Shown here in pieces: positions 26,362-34,311 of a stretch of 39,461 nucleotides of DNA. The stretch is from NCBI GenBank assembly GCA_963753685.1, contig CAVWDE010000023.1, positions 1 through 39,461 on the forward strand. The letters are read 5' to 3'. The notes under the pieces are model-generated. The model did no database searches. It had not been told where the DNA came from and saw only the letters and a program-made list of their open reading frames with translations. Origin of the DNA: DATAOG01 sp963753685. GTDB lineage: Bacteria > Pseudomonadota > Alphaproteobacteria > Geminicoccales > Geminicoccaceae. The stretch's first letter is position 1. Every line of letters starts with the position of its first letter. The position numbers and the translations under genes were made by a program.

Positions 26362-27334
26362 GGCGATCAAGGATGGTTTGGTCTGCGCCTGCATTCTCGA
26401 TGGCCACGGTGGCGGGCGCGAGGTCGGCTGGCCCGAGATCCGCAGCTGGCGACCCGACCAGGGTCTGCTCTGGGTCCATCTCGACCGGACCGGGAGCGAG
26501 AGCCAGCGCTGGCTGCGGACCGAGGCCGGCCTCGACCCGGTGATCGCAACCGGGCTGCTGGCCCAGGACGTGCGGCCGCGCGAGCTGCCGGTCGACGACG
26601 CCCTGCTGGTCACCTTGCGCGGTGTCAACCTCAATCCCGGCGCCGATTCCGAGGACATGGTCGCGGTCCGGATCTGGCTGGAGCCGTCGCGCATCGTGAC
26701 CTTGCGCCACCGCCGCCTGGTCGCCATCAATGATTTGCGCGAGGCCCTGGCCGCGGGCCGCGGGCCGCGCAGCCCCGGGCAGTTCATGGCGATGCTGAGC
26801 GACTGCCTGAGCGTCCGCATGGGGCCGGTGATCGACCAGCTGGTCGATCGCATCGACGACCTCGAGGAGGTGGTGCTGCAGGAGCACGGCAGCGAGCTCA
26901 GGCAGGGGATCGCCGACCTGCGCCGCGAGGCGATCGCGCTGCGCCGCTATCTGGCGCCGCAGCGTGAGGTCATGGCCAGGCTGACGACCAGCCAGGCGCC
27001 CTGGCTCGCGGCCGGTGATCGGGCGCTGCTGCGCGAGGTCACCGATCGCACCACCCGCTTCGTCGAGGATCTCGATGCCGCGCGCGAGCGCGCGACGGTC
27101 GTCCAGGACGAGCTCAATACGCAGCTCTCGGACCAGATGAACCGCACGATGTACGTCCTCACGGTGGCCGCGACCGTCCTCTTGCCGCCAAGCCTGATCA
27201 CCGGCCTGCTCGGGATCAACGTCGGCGGCATGCCGGGCGCCGACCAGCCCTGGGCGTTCGCGACCGTGGTTGTCCTGCTGCTGGTCCTCGCTATGGTCGA
27301 GATCGTGGTGCTGCGGCGGCTGAAGTGGATCTGA
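26360..27334 (+). CDS. zntB: ZntB-like zinc transporter (CorA superfamily)
   Basis: A 324-residue pentameric-type inner-membrane transporter. The large cytoplasmic domain ends in long helices (LRREAIALRRYLAPQREVMA), then two membrane helices. The pore motif is GINVGGMPG rather than the GMN of Mg2+-transporting CorA, matching the ZntB branch that carries Zn2+ in a proton-coupled manner. ATG 26360 has GGAGG eight bases upstream. With the CDF gene 39 bp before it, it forms a plausible divalent-metal homeostasis pair. Confidence 0.85.
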   Translation: MAIKDGLVCACILDGHGGGREVGWPEIRSWRPDQGLLWVHLDRTGSESQRWLRTEAGLDPVIATGLLAQDVRPRELPVDDALLVTLRGVNLNPGADSEDMVAVRIWLEPSRIVTLRHRRLVAINDLREALAAGRGPRSPGQFMAMLSDCLSVRMGPVIDQLVDRIDDLEEVVLQEHGSELRQGIADLRREAIALRRYLAPQREVMARLTTSQAPWLAAGDRALLREVTDRTTRFVEDLDAARERATVVQDELNTQLSDQMNRTMYVLTVAATVLLPPSLITGLLGINVGGMPGADQPWAFATVVVLLLVLAMVEIVVLRRLKWI

Positions 27335-27364
27335 GCCGCCCGCGAGGGGTCGGGCCGGCCTGGT

Positions 27365-27916
27365 GTGATACGGATCGAGACCGAACGCCTCCTGCTGCGG
27401 CCGCTCGCGGTCGCCGATGCGCCAGCACTCGCCCGCCTGTTCGCGGACGACTGGGAGGCGATCAAGCAGACCGGCCGGATGCCCTGGCCGCCGACCGAGG
27501 CGGCGTTGCGCCGATGGATCGCGATGTACATCGCCCCGGCCAGCCATTCGTTTCTGATGACCACGCGGCAGGATCGCGCCGCGGTCGGCGGCATCGGCTT
27601 TGGCGGCCACGGCGGGACCGCCGAGCTCGGCTATGCGCTCGGCCGGCGGTTCTGGGGTCAGGGCTACGCGACCGAGGGCGTGCGCGCGATGGCGGTGCAC
27701 GCTGCCGGGCTCGGCTATCGGGTGCTCGAGGCGTTCAGCTTTCTGGAGAACCCGGCCTCGGTGCGGGTGCTCGAGAAGGCGGGGTTCCGGGATCTCGGCG
27801 TGGTCGATCGGCCCTATCCGGAGCGGGGCGGGGTGCGGCAGGTGCGTCGTTTCGTGCTGCGGCTGGCCCCGGTCCGCCCGAAGCCATGGCGGCTGGCGCC
27901 CCTTCGCGCCCGCTGA
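27365..27916 (+). CDS. GNAT N-acetyltransferase (RimJ/RimL-like)
   Basis: A 183-residue acetyl-CoA-dependent transferase of the RimJ/RimL type. The start IETERLLLRPLAVADA and the acetyl-CoA-binding motif A in RRFWGQGYATEGVRAM are typical, as is NPASVRVLEKAGFRDLG near the end. GTG 27365 is the only start that keeps the conserved N terminus. It lies 30 bp after zntB and 43 bp before the aldo/keto reductase gene, so it may belong to a longer operon. The acceptor is unknown. Confidence 0.85.
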   Translation: MIRIETERLLLRPLAVADAPALARLFADDWEAIKQTGRMPWPPTEAALRRWIAMYIAPASHSFLMTTRQDRAAVGGIGFGGHGGTAELGYALGRRFWGQGYATEGVRAMAVHAAGLGYRVLEAFSFLENPASVRVLEKAGFRDLGVVDRPYPERGGVRQVRRFVLRLAPVRPKPWRLAPLRAR

Positions 27917-27959
27917 CGTTCCGGCTATCATGACCCGCTCGAACGGGGAGAAGGAGATC

Positions 27960-28979
27960 ATGGAGTATCGCAAGCTCGGCCGCAGCGGCCTCAAGGTGTC
28001 GCCGCTCTGCCTCGGCACGATGATGTTCGGCGGCCCGACCGACGAAGAGGCCGCGGCCCGGATCATCGCCCGCGCCAGGGACGAGGGCATCAACTTCATC
28101 GACACCGCGGACGCCTACGCGGACGGGCGCTCGGAGGAGATCGTCGGCCGCGCGATTAAGCCAGAGCGCGACCACTGGGTGCTGGCGACCAAGATGTGCA
28201 ACCCGATGGGCAAGGGGCCGAACCAGGCCGGCCTGTCGCGGCGCTGGGTGTTCCAGGCGTGCGATGCCTCGCTCGGCCGCCTCGGCGCCGACTGGATCGA
28301 CATCATGTATCTGCACAAGGAGGATCACGACACGCCGCTCGCGGAGACGGTCGGGGCGATCGCCGACCTGATCCGGGCGGGCAAGCTGCGCTATTTCGGG
28401 GTCTCCAACTACCGCAGCTGGCGGCTCGCCGAGATCTGCAACCTCTGTGACCAGGCGGGCATCGACCGGCCGATCGTCAGCCAGCCCTACTACAACGCCA
28501 TGAACCGGATGCCCGAGGTCGAGCACCTGCCGGCCTGCGGCTACTACGGGCTCGGCGTGGTGCCCTACAGCCCGCTTGCGCGCGGCGTGCTGACCGGCAA
28601 GTACGATCCGGACGCCCCGCCGCCCGCCGGCACCCGCGGCGCCCGCCAGGACACGCGCATGATGCAGACCGAATGGCGCCGGGAGTCGCTGGTGATCGCC
28701 AAGGAGATCAAGCGCCACGCCGAAGCCAAGGGGATTTCCCCGATCCAGTTCGCGTTCGCCTGGGTGCTCAACAACCGCCTGATCACCGCCACGATCGCCG
28801 GGCCGCGCACGATGGAGCAGTTCGAGGCCTACCTGCCCGCGCTCCGGTACCGCTTCGATGCCGAGGACGAGGCGCTGGTCGACAGCCTGGTCACCACCGG
28901 CCATCCCTCGACGCCGGGCTTCAACGACCCGGCCTATCCGATCGAGGGACGCCCGACCTGGACCGCGCCGACCGCGTGA
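27960..28979 (+). CDS. Aldo/keto reductase
   Basis: A 339-residue NADPH-dependent TIM-barrel oxidoreductase. The catalytic tetrad is visible: Asp48 and Tyr53 in FIDTADAYADG, Lys78 in LATKM and His119 in YLHKEDHDTP. ATG 27960 follows GGGGAGAAGGAG. Members of this group (Tas/YajO/voltage-channel-beta-like) reduce aldehydes or ketones; the specific substrate is unknown. The stop overlaps the next gene by one base (TGATG), indicating coupling with the acetyltransferase that follows. Confidence 0.9.
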   Translation: MEYRKLGRSGLKVSPLCLGTMMFGGPTDEEAAARIIARARDEGINFIDTADAYADGRSEEIVGRAIKPERDHWVLATKMCNPMGKGPNQAGLSRRWVFQACDASLGRLGADWIDIMYLHKEDHDTPLAETVGAIADLIRAGKLRYFGVSNYRSWRLAEICNLCDQAGIDRPIVSQPYYNAMNRMPEVEHLPACGYYGLGVVPYSPLARGVLTGKYDPDAPPPAGTRGARQDTRMMQTEWRRESLVIAKEIKRHAEAKGISPIQFAFAWVLNNRLITATIAGPRTMEQFEAYLPALRYRFDAEDEALVDSLVTTGHPSTPGFNDPAYPIEGRPTWTAPTA

Positions 28980-29509
28980 TGCTCGTCCGCCCACTCGGGC
29001 CGGCGGAGGTCGAGGCGCGCGCCGCCGAGCTCGTGCGGCTGCTTCGCGACGCGGTCGAAGGCGGCGCCTCGATCGGCTTCCTTGCCCCCCTGGAGAGCCC
29101 CGAGGCCCTGGCCTACTGGCGAAGCGTGGTGGTTGCCATGCAGGCGGGCCGGCGCCGGCTGCTGGCAGCGCTCGCTGACGACCGGGTGATCGGCGCGGTC
29201 CAGCTCGATTTCGAGCCGCGCGCCAACGGCCGGCACCGCGCCGAGGTGATGAAGCTGATGGTGCTCCGCAGCCACCGGCGCCAGGGCATCGCGCGGCGGC
29301 TGATGGCGGCGGCGCTTGACCTCGCCCGCGCGGAGCGCCGCAGCCTGTTGCTCCTGGACGTGCGCCAGGGCGATCCGGCCGAGGCGCTTTACCGCGCGCT
29401 GGGCTTCACGAAGTTCGGCCTGGTGCCGCGCCACGCCAGGAGCCCGGACGGCAGCCTCGCCGCCACCTCCTTCTACTATGCCGAGCTCACCCTGCCGGGC
29501 GCAGCATGA
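28979..29509 (+). CDS. GNAT N-acetyltransferase
   Basis: A 176-residue GNAT with motif A RSHRRQGIARRLMAAALDLA and the C-terminal ALYRALGFTKFGLVP. The start overlaps the aldo/keto reductase stop, and the stop overlaps the start of the next acetyltransferase gene (ATGA). The tail (PDGSLAATSFYYAEL) resembles GNATs that acetylate small molecules, but no substrate can be assigned. Confidence 0.87.
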   Translation: MLVRPLGPAEVEARAAELVRLLRDAVEGGASIGFLAPLESPEALAYWRSVVVAMQAGRRRLLAALADDRVIGAVQLDFEPRANGRHRAEVMKLMVLRSHRRQGIARRLMAAALDLARAERRSLLLLDVRQGDPAEALYRALGFTKFGLVPRHARSPDGSLAATSFYYAELTLPGAA

Positions 29510-30058
29510 CCGGGACTTCGGTCCGGGCGCAGCTCGCGGCGCCGGCGCCTTGCTACCGGAGCTCCTACCTGGAGGCGCTCAGGGAAGGCTTTCACCGCGG
29601 CATCCAGCCGGTTGCAGACGATCGACGGATCGGCGAGATCGAGGCCGACTTTGCCGCGCATCTGCGGGCGATCACCGATCAGGGCGGCACCATCAGGCTG
29701 GCGGACGGCACGCTCGTGCCCAGGGTGCCGTTCTCCCTGCTCTGGCTGGTCGAGGGCGATCGGTTCATCGGCGAGGTCAGCATCCGGCACGAACTCAATG
29801 CCTGGCTCCGGACGTCGGGCGGTCACATCGGCTACGGCATCACGCCATCGCGCCAGAGGTCAGGGCTATGGCAAGCTGATCCTGAGGCTCGCGCTCGAGG
29901 AGTGCCGGCAACTCGGGATCTGGCGCGTGCTCCTGACCGTGATCGAGGACAACCTCGCCTCGATCCGCGTCGTCGAGGCCAACGCCGGCCGGCTCGACGA
30001 CATGATCGACGATCCGGACGGCCGCGGCCGGTTGCGCCGCTACTGGATTTCGCTGTAG
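29506..30058 (+). pseudogene. GNAT N-acetyltransferase with a single-base frameshift
   Basis: The first part, from ATG 29506, contains SYLEALREGFHRGIQPVADD and FIGEVSIRHELNAWL, typical of a GNAT group whose members contain ELN-W-L and GHIGY. After GGHIGYGITPS an extra C at about 29853-29854 shifts the frame. The continuation is RGQGYGKLILRLALEECRQL (motif A) and ends at 30058. One indel is the only defect, so it may be a sequencing artefact; if so, the intact product is about 183 residues. It is coupled to the previous gene by ATGA. Confidence 0.8.
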
Positions 30059-30098
30059 TCACTGCGCCCGGGTCATCAGCGCAGACGCCCGCCATCGA

Positions 30099-30143
30099 AC
30101 CGCCTCCCATCGACCGCCTCCCACCGGACCGCTTCCCATCGGA
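30099..30143 (+). repeat. 15-bp degenerate tandem repeat before the exporter ATPase
   Basis: Three units of the type CCGCYTCCCATCGGA end seven bases before the ATG at 30151. They occupy the place where a ribosome site would be expected, and no purine-rich Shine-Dalgarno sequence is visible there. Confidence 0.6.
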
Positions 30144-30150
30144 TCCTCCC

Positions 30151-31053
30151 ATGAACCCGCTGCCCGTGATCCTGGCCCGAGCCCTCGAGAAGTCGTACGG
30201 CCCGGTCCACGCCGTGCGCGGCATCGACTTCGAGGTCGAGCCCGGCCAGTGCGTCGGCCTTTTGGGCCCGAATGGCGCCGGCAAAACCACGACCATGCGC
30301 ATGATCATGGGCCTGACCAGACCGTCCGGCGGCGAGCTCACGGTGTTCGGGGTGCCGGTCGAAGCGATCCGCCGCCAGCACAAGGCGAGAATCGGCCTCG
30401 TGCCCCAGGACAACAACCTCGACCCGGACCTGTCGGTGCGCCAGAACCTCGAGGTCTACGGCCGCTACTTCAGCCTGCCGGCGGCGGCGATCGCCGAGCG
30501 CATCCCGGCGCTGCTCGCCTTCCTGCAGCTCGGCGACCGGGCGCAGAGCGGGGTCAACCAATTGTCCGGCGGCATGAAGCGCCGGCTGGTGATCGCGCGC
30601 GCGCTGATCAGCAATCCCGAGCTCGTGATCCTCGACGAGCCGACCACCGGCCTCGACCCGCAGGCCCGCGTGATGATCTGGAAGCGCCTGCTCGAGCTCA
30701 GAAAACAGGGCAAGACCCTGCTGCTGACGACCCACTACATGGAGGAGGCGGAGCGGCTGTGCGATGACATCATCGTCATCGATCAGGGCCGGATCCTCGA
30801 CCGCGGCGCGCCGCAGGACCTGGTCGACCGCCACGTCAAGGGCCACGTGTTCGAGGTCCAAAAGCCCTTGCCGGCCGGCTTCCGCGACGGCCGCTTCGAG
30901 CAGGAGGACATCGGCGACGCCATCCTCTACTACGTCGAGACGCCGAGGAGCTTCATCCAGGATCTGCCGGAGGACGTGGTCTACTGGCATCGCCAGGCCA
31001 ACCTCGAGGACGTGTTCCTCCGGCTCACCGGCCGCCAGCTGCGAGAGAACTGA
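30151..31053 (+). CDS. ABC-2 exporter ATPase (NodI/DrrA-like)
   Basis: A 300-residue nucleotide-binding subunit: Walker A GPNGAGKTT (39-47), signature QLSGGMKRRL, Walker B LVILDEP and switch TTHYMEEAERL. The sequence and the following gene match the NodI/NodJ type of exporter, whose classical members secrete lipo-chitooligosaccharides, but similar pairs are widespread outside nodulating bacteria and the cargo is unknown. The stop overlaps the permease start (TGATG). A fragment of this gene (about 30493-30611) is found again, inverted and diverged, at 32269-32388. Confidence 0.9.
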   Translation: MNPLPVILARALEKSYGPVHAVRGIDFEVEPGQCVGLLGPNGAGKTTTMRMIMGLTRPSGGELTVFGVPVEAIRRQHKARIGLVPQDNNLDPDLSVRQNLEVYGRYFSLPAAAIAERIPALLAFLQLGDRAQSGVNQLSGGMKRRLVIARALISNPELVILDEPTTGLDPQARVMIWKRLLELRKQGKTLLLTTHYMEEAERLCDDIIVIDQGRILDRGAPQDLVDRHVKGHVFEVQKPLPAGFRDGRFEQEDIGDAILYYVETPRSFIQDLPEDVVYWHRQANLEDVFLRLTGRQLREN

Positions 31054-31835
31054 TGTCGGAGGTCCTCGCGATCGCGACCCATTCGCTGGCGGTCTGCCAC
31101 CGTCAGTATCTGGTCTGGCGCAAGCTGATCTGGGCGTCGCTGACCACCAACGTCGCCAATCCGCTCCTGTTCCTGTTCGCGTTCGGCTTCGGGCTGGGCG
31201 CGGTGATCGACAACATGGGCGGCCTGCGTTACCTCGCCTTCGTGGTCCCGGGCATGATGGCGTATTCGGCGATGTTCGCGGCCAGCTTCGAGACCACGAT
31301 CGGCTCCTACGCCCGCTTCAACATGCTCAAGACCTGGGACGCCACGCTCGCGACGCCTGTGAGCCTGATGGAGCTGTTGCTGGGCGAGGCGGTCTGGGCG
31401 GCGGCCAAGGCGCTGTTCTCGGCGGTCTGCGTGCTCGTGGTCGGCGCCATCTGGGGCGGCATCGGCTCGCTCGCGGGCGCGCTGCTCAGCCTGCCGCTGA
31501 TCTTCATCGCGAGCTTCGCGTTTGCCGCCTGCGGCCTGGCCGCCACCGCGCACGCCAAGACCTGGGAGTTCTTCAGCTATTTCTTCACCTTCTGGGTGAC
31601 GCCGATGTTCGTGTTCTCGGGCGTCTTCTTCGGCGTCGACCGATTTCCGAACTACGTCCAGCCGATCTCCTGGGTGCTGCCGATGACGCACCTGATCCAG
31701 GTGGTGCGGCCGCTGACCGCGGGCCAGCACCTGGAGCTGTCCGCGAGCCTCGGCCACATCGGCTATCTGATCGCGCTCGGGGCGGTGGCCTTCGGGCTCG
31801 CCTACCGGCGCCTGCGCGCTCGCCTGTTCGACTAG
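31053..31835 (+). CDS. ABC-2 exporter permease (NodJ-like)
   Basis: A 260-residue protein with six hydrophobic segments and the ABC-2 signature region GVFFGVDRFPNYVQPISWVL followed by MTHLIQVVRPL. Translation is coupled to the ATPase gene. Together they should form a homodimer-plus-homodimer exporter at the inner membrane. The gene ends before the repeat-rich patch, and no terminator hairpin is obvious after it. Confidence 0.9.
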   Translation: MSEVLAIATHSLAVCHRQYLVWRKLIWASLTTNVANPLLFLFAFGFGLGAVIDNMGGLRYLAFVVPGMMAYSAMFAASFETTIGSYARFNMLKTWDATLATPVSLMELLLGEAVWAAAKALFSAVCVLVVGAIWGGIGSLAGALLSLPLIFIASFAFAACGLAATAHAKTWEFFSYFFTFWVTPMFVFSGVFFGVDRFPNYVQPISWVLPMTHLIQVVRPLTAGQHLELSASLGHIGYLIALGAVAFGLAYRRLRARLFD

Positions 31836-31932
31836 CGTTGGTTTGCCAGGAATGTCGTTCATGCGCGGGCGACCCTGGCTCAGGGTGCCTTCCGACGCCG
31901 CATGGTCGCCCAGTCGGCTCGCCGGGATCGGA

Positions 31933-31978
31933 GCCGCTGGGTCGGGTCGCCGGGGGCCGCTGGGGTCGGGTCGCCGGG
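31933..31978. repeat. Two tandem 22-23-bp GC-rich units
   Basis: GCCGCTGGGTCGGGTCGCC and a near-identical copy with one more G (31933-31954 and 31956-31978) lie about 100 bp past the exporter permease. They belong to no gene I can support. Confidence 0.6.
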
Positions 31979-32059
31979 TAGGGATCGCCGTCGATCGAGC
32001 CCGGCGCAGCGGCGACCTCGACCGCCATGCCCCCCGACGCCCTTCGCCGGCAACACGAA

Positions 32060-32268
32060 TGTCATTGAAGCCGCTCTTTTGCGTGATGCGGCGCGCCATT
32101 AACCGGCGGTTAACCTTTGCCCGTCAACGCTTTCTTCGGGTGGTCCATGCGATCGTGGGACTCCCTGCCCGGGGGCCCGGCGGGCGGACGGAGTCCCAGG
32201 ATCTCATGGACCATCGGGTCAGGATGACGGCCGATGGTTAAGCAAAGGTAAAAGCCGGATCCGTTCAG
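32060..32268 (+). repeat. Palindromic repeat element, full copy B
   Basis: About 209 bp, from TGTCATTGAAGCCGCTCT to GGATCCGTTCAG. Its centre is a hairpin: TGGTCCATG (32141-32149) pairs with CATGGACCA (32205-32213), and GGGACTCC pairs with GGAGTCCC closer in. Outside these, ACCTTTGC (32113-32120) pairs with GCAAAGGT (32242-32249) and CGTCA with TGACG. This gives a long imperfect palindrome rich in GTTAA motifs. No transposase is encoded, so it looks like a MITE-like or REP-type element. Confidence 0.8.
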
Positions 32269-32388
32269 CTGATCAGGGCACGCGCGATCACCCAGGTGGC
32301 GCTTCATGCCTCCGGACGGCTGGTTGACCCCGCTCTGCGCCCGGTCGCCGAGCCGCAGAAAGGCGAGCAGCGCCGGGGCGCGCTCGGC
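32269..32388 (-). pseudogene. Inverted fragment of an ABC-2 ATPase gene, between two palindromic repeats
   Basis: The minus strand reads ERAPALLAFLRLGDRAQSGV and NQPSGGMKRH, matching ERIPALLAFLQLGDRAQSGV and NQLSGGMKRR of the exporter ATPase at 30151. My hand alignment of 32269-32388 with 30493-30611 gives about 12 mismatches and one inserted base over 119 bp. The fragment covers the signature motif, has lost its frame after MKRH, and has no start or stop of its own. It abuts copy B at one end and copy C at the other. Confidence 0.85.
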
Positions 32389-32609
32389 TGTCACCGAGGC
32401 CGCTCTCTGCGGGATGCGGCGCGCCATTAACCGGCGGTTAACCTTTGCCCGTCAACGCTTTCTTCGGGTGGTCCATGCGACCGTGGGACTCCCTGCCCGG
32501 GGGGCCCGGCGGGCGGGCGGAGTCCCAGGATCGCATGGACCATCGGGTCAGGATGACGGCCGATGGTTAACCAAAGGTTAAAGCAAAGGTTGAAGCGGGA
32601 TCCGTTCAG
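32389..32609 (+). repeat. Palindromic repeat element, full copy C
   Basis: About 221 bp, the same layout and orientation as the copy at 32060, from TGTCACCGAGGCCGCTCT to GGATCCGTTCAG. The hairpin arms TGGTCCATGCG and CGCATGGACCA flank GGGACTCC/GGAGTCCC. The outer arms TTAACCTTTG and CAAAGGTTAA are perfectly complementary here. The 3' part has an extra AAAGCAAAGGTTG unit compared with copy B. Confidence 0.85.
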
Positions 32610-32716
32610 ACCTATTCTAAAGATGAACCCGTTCCTGCCCGGTGCACCAGGGCCTTTTAGCATGAACGAGAATGCGGCAAGGACGCACCAGCTGGGCATC
32701 TGGAGTGTTAACGTTT

Positions 32717-33382
32717 ATGGCTGACCCTACCGCGATGGAGAAACTCACAACCGAGCTTGATGCGCGTGCGCAGGAGGCGATGCGCAAGGCTCGCGAAGTG
32801 CTGAAAGAAGGGCAAGAGACTCATATCAAGCAGTATGAAATACTCACTAGTCTGCTTTTAAGAATGCTCGGCTATATCCTGGTGGGCGGTACCGCCGGTA
32901 TACTGACTGTTCTGCAATACCTACTCTCTATGCAAAACGAACCTGTATCCAGCGCATTAGCGACTTTTGCGATACTAAGCTTTGCGTTCGGCGTAACCGC
33001 TGCCAGTGTCGCTTTCATGCAATTTCATCGAAGTGTGACAGCCGAGAAAGATATGCTGTTGCGACTGTTGCTACATCTCACAGATATCTTCACAACATTT
33101 GGTGGACCGCTCTTTATAAAGAGTGTTGCGGATTGGACACCAGAAGATATTGCGAAATTGAAACCTATCAGACAATCTCTGATCCTGGAACAGGAGAAAT
33201 TCCCCGCACTCCGTGAGACCGTTTTTATGCGCCCTGTCCACAGCTTGGTGAAATGTTCTGCCTTATTGTTTTTGCTTGGATTATGGCTATCGGTGTTAGC
33301 GGCCAGTGAACATCTCTGGCATTGGTCAGGATATCTCATTCTGAGCACGTCCTCGTTTTTCGCCAAGCTAACGTTTACATAA
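32717..33382 (+). CDS. Unrecognised four-helix membrane protein in AT-rich sequence
   Basis: A 221-residue protein. Residues 1-45 are a charged amphipathic helix (ELDARAQEAMRKAREVLKEG). Hydrophobic segments lie at about 48-70 and 79-101, and a second pair at about 179-198 and 202-219; the loop between the pairs is cytoplasm-like and contains FIKSVADWTPEDIAKLKPI. I know no family for it. Codon use and base composition are clearly AT-richer than the flanking genes, suggesting acquisition. ATG 32717 has GGAG 11 bases upstream. It lies between palindromic copies C and D, about 0.9 kb before tRNA-Leu. Confidence 0.65.
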   Translation: MADPTAMEKLTTELDARAQEAMRKAREVLKEGQETHIKQYEILTSLLLRMLGYILVGGTAGILTVLQYLLSMQNEPVSSALATFAILSFAFGVTAASVAFMQFHRSVTAEKDMLLRLLLHLTDIFTTFGGPLFIKSVADWTPEDIAKLKPIRQSLILEQEKFPALRETVFMRPVHSLVKCSALLFLLGLWLSVLAASEHLWHWSGYLILSTSSFFAKLTFT

Positions 33383-33462
33383 TGACGCTGCCGGCCCGGC
33401 GGTCCGCTGCTGCGAACGCAACCTTCTTGACGCTTGCCGTCTGTCCACCTATCTTCGGTTTT

Positions 33463-33597
33463 ATGGACTGGGCAGAACTCTGCATAAACTCGCTCGCCGC
33501 GCTGGGGACAATCCTCGGAGGGTTCGCAGCTTGGCGCCGTCGTCCTTCAAAAAAACGCACTTCCATAAAATATCCGCAGTTTATTTGCCGGGTTTAA
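33463..33597 (+). CDS. Possible 44-residue single-helix membrane peptide
   Basis: MDWAELCINSLAALGTILGG continues as FAAWRRRPSKKRTS: one hydrophobic helix followed by a basic tail. It lies 80 bp after the four-helix protein in the same AT-richer patch. No family is recognised and the ribosome site is weak, so it may be chance. Confidence 0.25.
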   Translation: MDWAELCINSLAALGTILGGFAAWRRRPSKKRTSIKYPQFICRV

Positions 33598-33797
33598 GTG
33601 CCTCCCAGCATCGGTACCACCCGTCGTTTCTTCTCCAACACCTCCTGCCGTTCCCATACTTCAAGCCAGTCCGCCCGTTCCTCCGGGCTGGCATGGTCTG
33701 GTGCATCCGGACCCGGCAAGGGATCAGGCCACCACGGTCTCCAGTTGAGGATAGCGGCGGCCGGCCGGCGGTAGATCGGTCGTCTGTTAGTTGGCAC
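33594..33797 (-). CDS. Possible small hypothetical protein
   Basis: A 67-residue frame, MPTNRRPIYRRPAAAILNWR and onward, with a helix SPEERADWLEVWERQEVLEK that has the charge pattern of a real protein. It follows a minus-strand fragment whose stop is at 33799, so the two could be consecutive small genes of a degraded mobile element. No family is assigned. Confidence 0.35.
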   Translation of the reverse strand: MPTNRRPIYRRPAAAILNWRPWWPDPLPGPDAPDHASPEERADWLEVWERQEVLEKKRRVVPMLGGT

Positions 33798-33798
33798 G

Positions 33799-33921
33799 TC
33801 ACATGCCCCGAGAGTAGCCGGGTGGTCGACCGGGACCGGCGCGCAATGGCTCGATATCGAGGTGGAGCTCCTTGATTGCCCGGATCAAGGCTGCACGGGC
33901 ATCGCGCTCGATGGCGGCAGC
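33799..33921 (-). pseudogene. 3' end of an unidentified gene, cut by palindromic copy D
   Basis: The minus-strand frame reads RDARAALIRAIKELHLDIEP, then LRAGPGRPPGYSRGM and stop. It looks like a genuine C terminus, but on its 5' side the frame runs straight into the palindromic repeat at 33922-34032, so the start is lost. The next small frame begins immediately after the stop. Confidence 0.35.
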
Positions 33922-34032
33922 GGGGGGCACGGCGGGCGGACGAAGTCCCAGGATCTCACGGACCATCGGGTCAGGATGACGGCCGATGGTTAACCAAAGG
34001 TTAAACCAAAGGTTAAAGCGGGATCCGTTCAG
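33922..34032 (+). repeat. Palindromic repeat element, right half (copy D)
   Basis: From the hairpin loop (GGCGGGCGGACGAAGTCCC) to GGATCCGTTCAG it matches the right arms of copies B and C, including CGGACCATCGGGTCAGGATG. The left arm is missing. The motif CCAAAGGTTAAA is doubled here. It adjoins the truncated minus-strand gene at 33799-33921. Confidence 0.8.
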
Positions 34033-34311
34033 ACCTTGCCGCTCGGCACGGTACGGGCCGGGCAGTGGGCTTTGCGACCCCCACCGGGCATGGCCGGATC
34101 GGATCGCGCGCGCGAAGACGACCCGCTCTTTCCTGATGCAACTTCGCTGGTCGGTTGCCAGCGCGTCAACGCACGCCGGTCGCGCGTCCCCGCGCGTTGT
34201 GCGCTTGCCAACGACGGCTCGCTCTCCCTCGCGCCTCGGCTCCGGGCACCGCCCGCCGGGGGCAATCATGCGTTGGGACCGGTCGCGGCTTTGTGCTAAG
34301 CAGGCGGGACG

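Noticed and set aside
25295..28105. Long minus-strand open frame (about 936 codons) opposite the CDF, ZntB and GNAT genes
   Set aside because: It is composition-driven antisense; the sense genes have catalytic motifs and ribosome sites.
31836..34311. The repeat patch as a classical integrative island at tRNA-Leu
   Set aside because: The patch lies 5' of the tRNA, no integrase is present and no copy of the tRNA 3' end was found at the other boundary.
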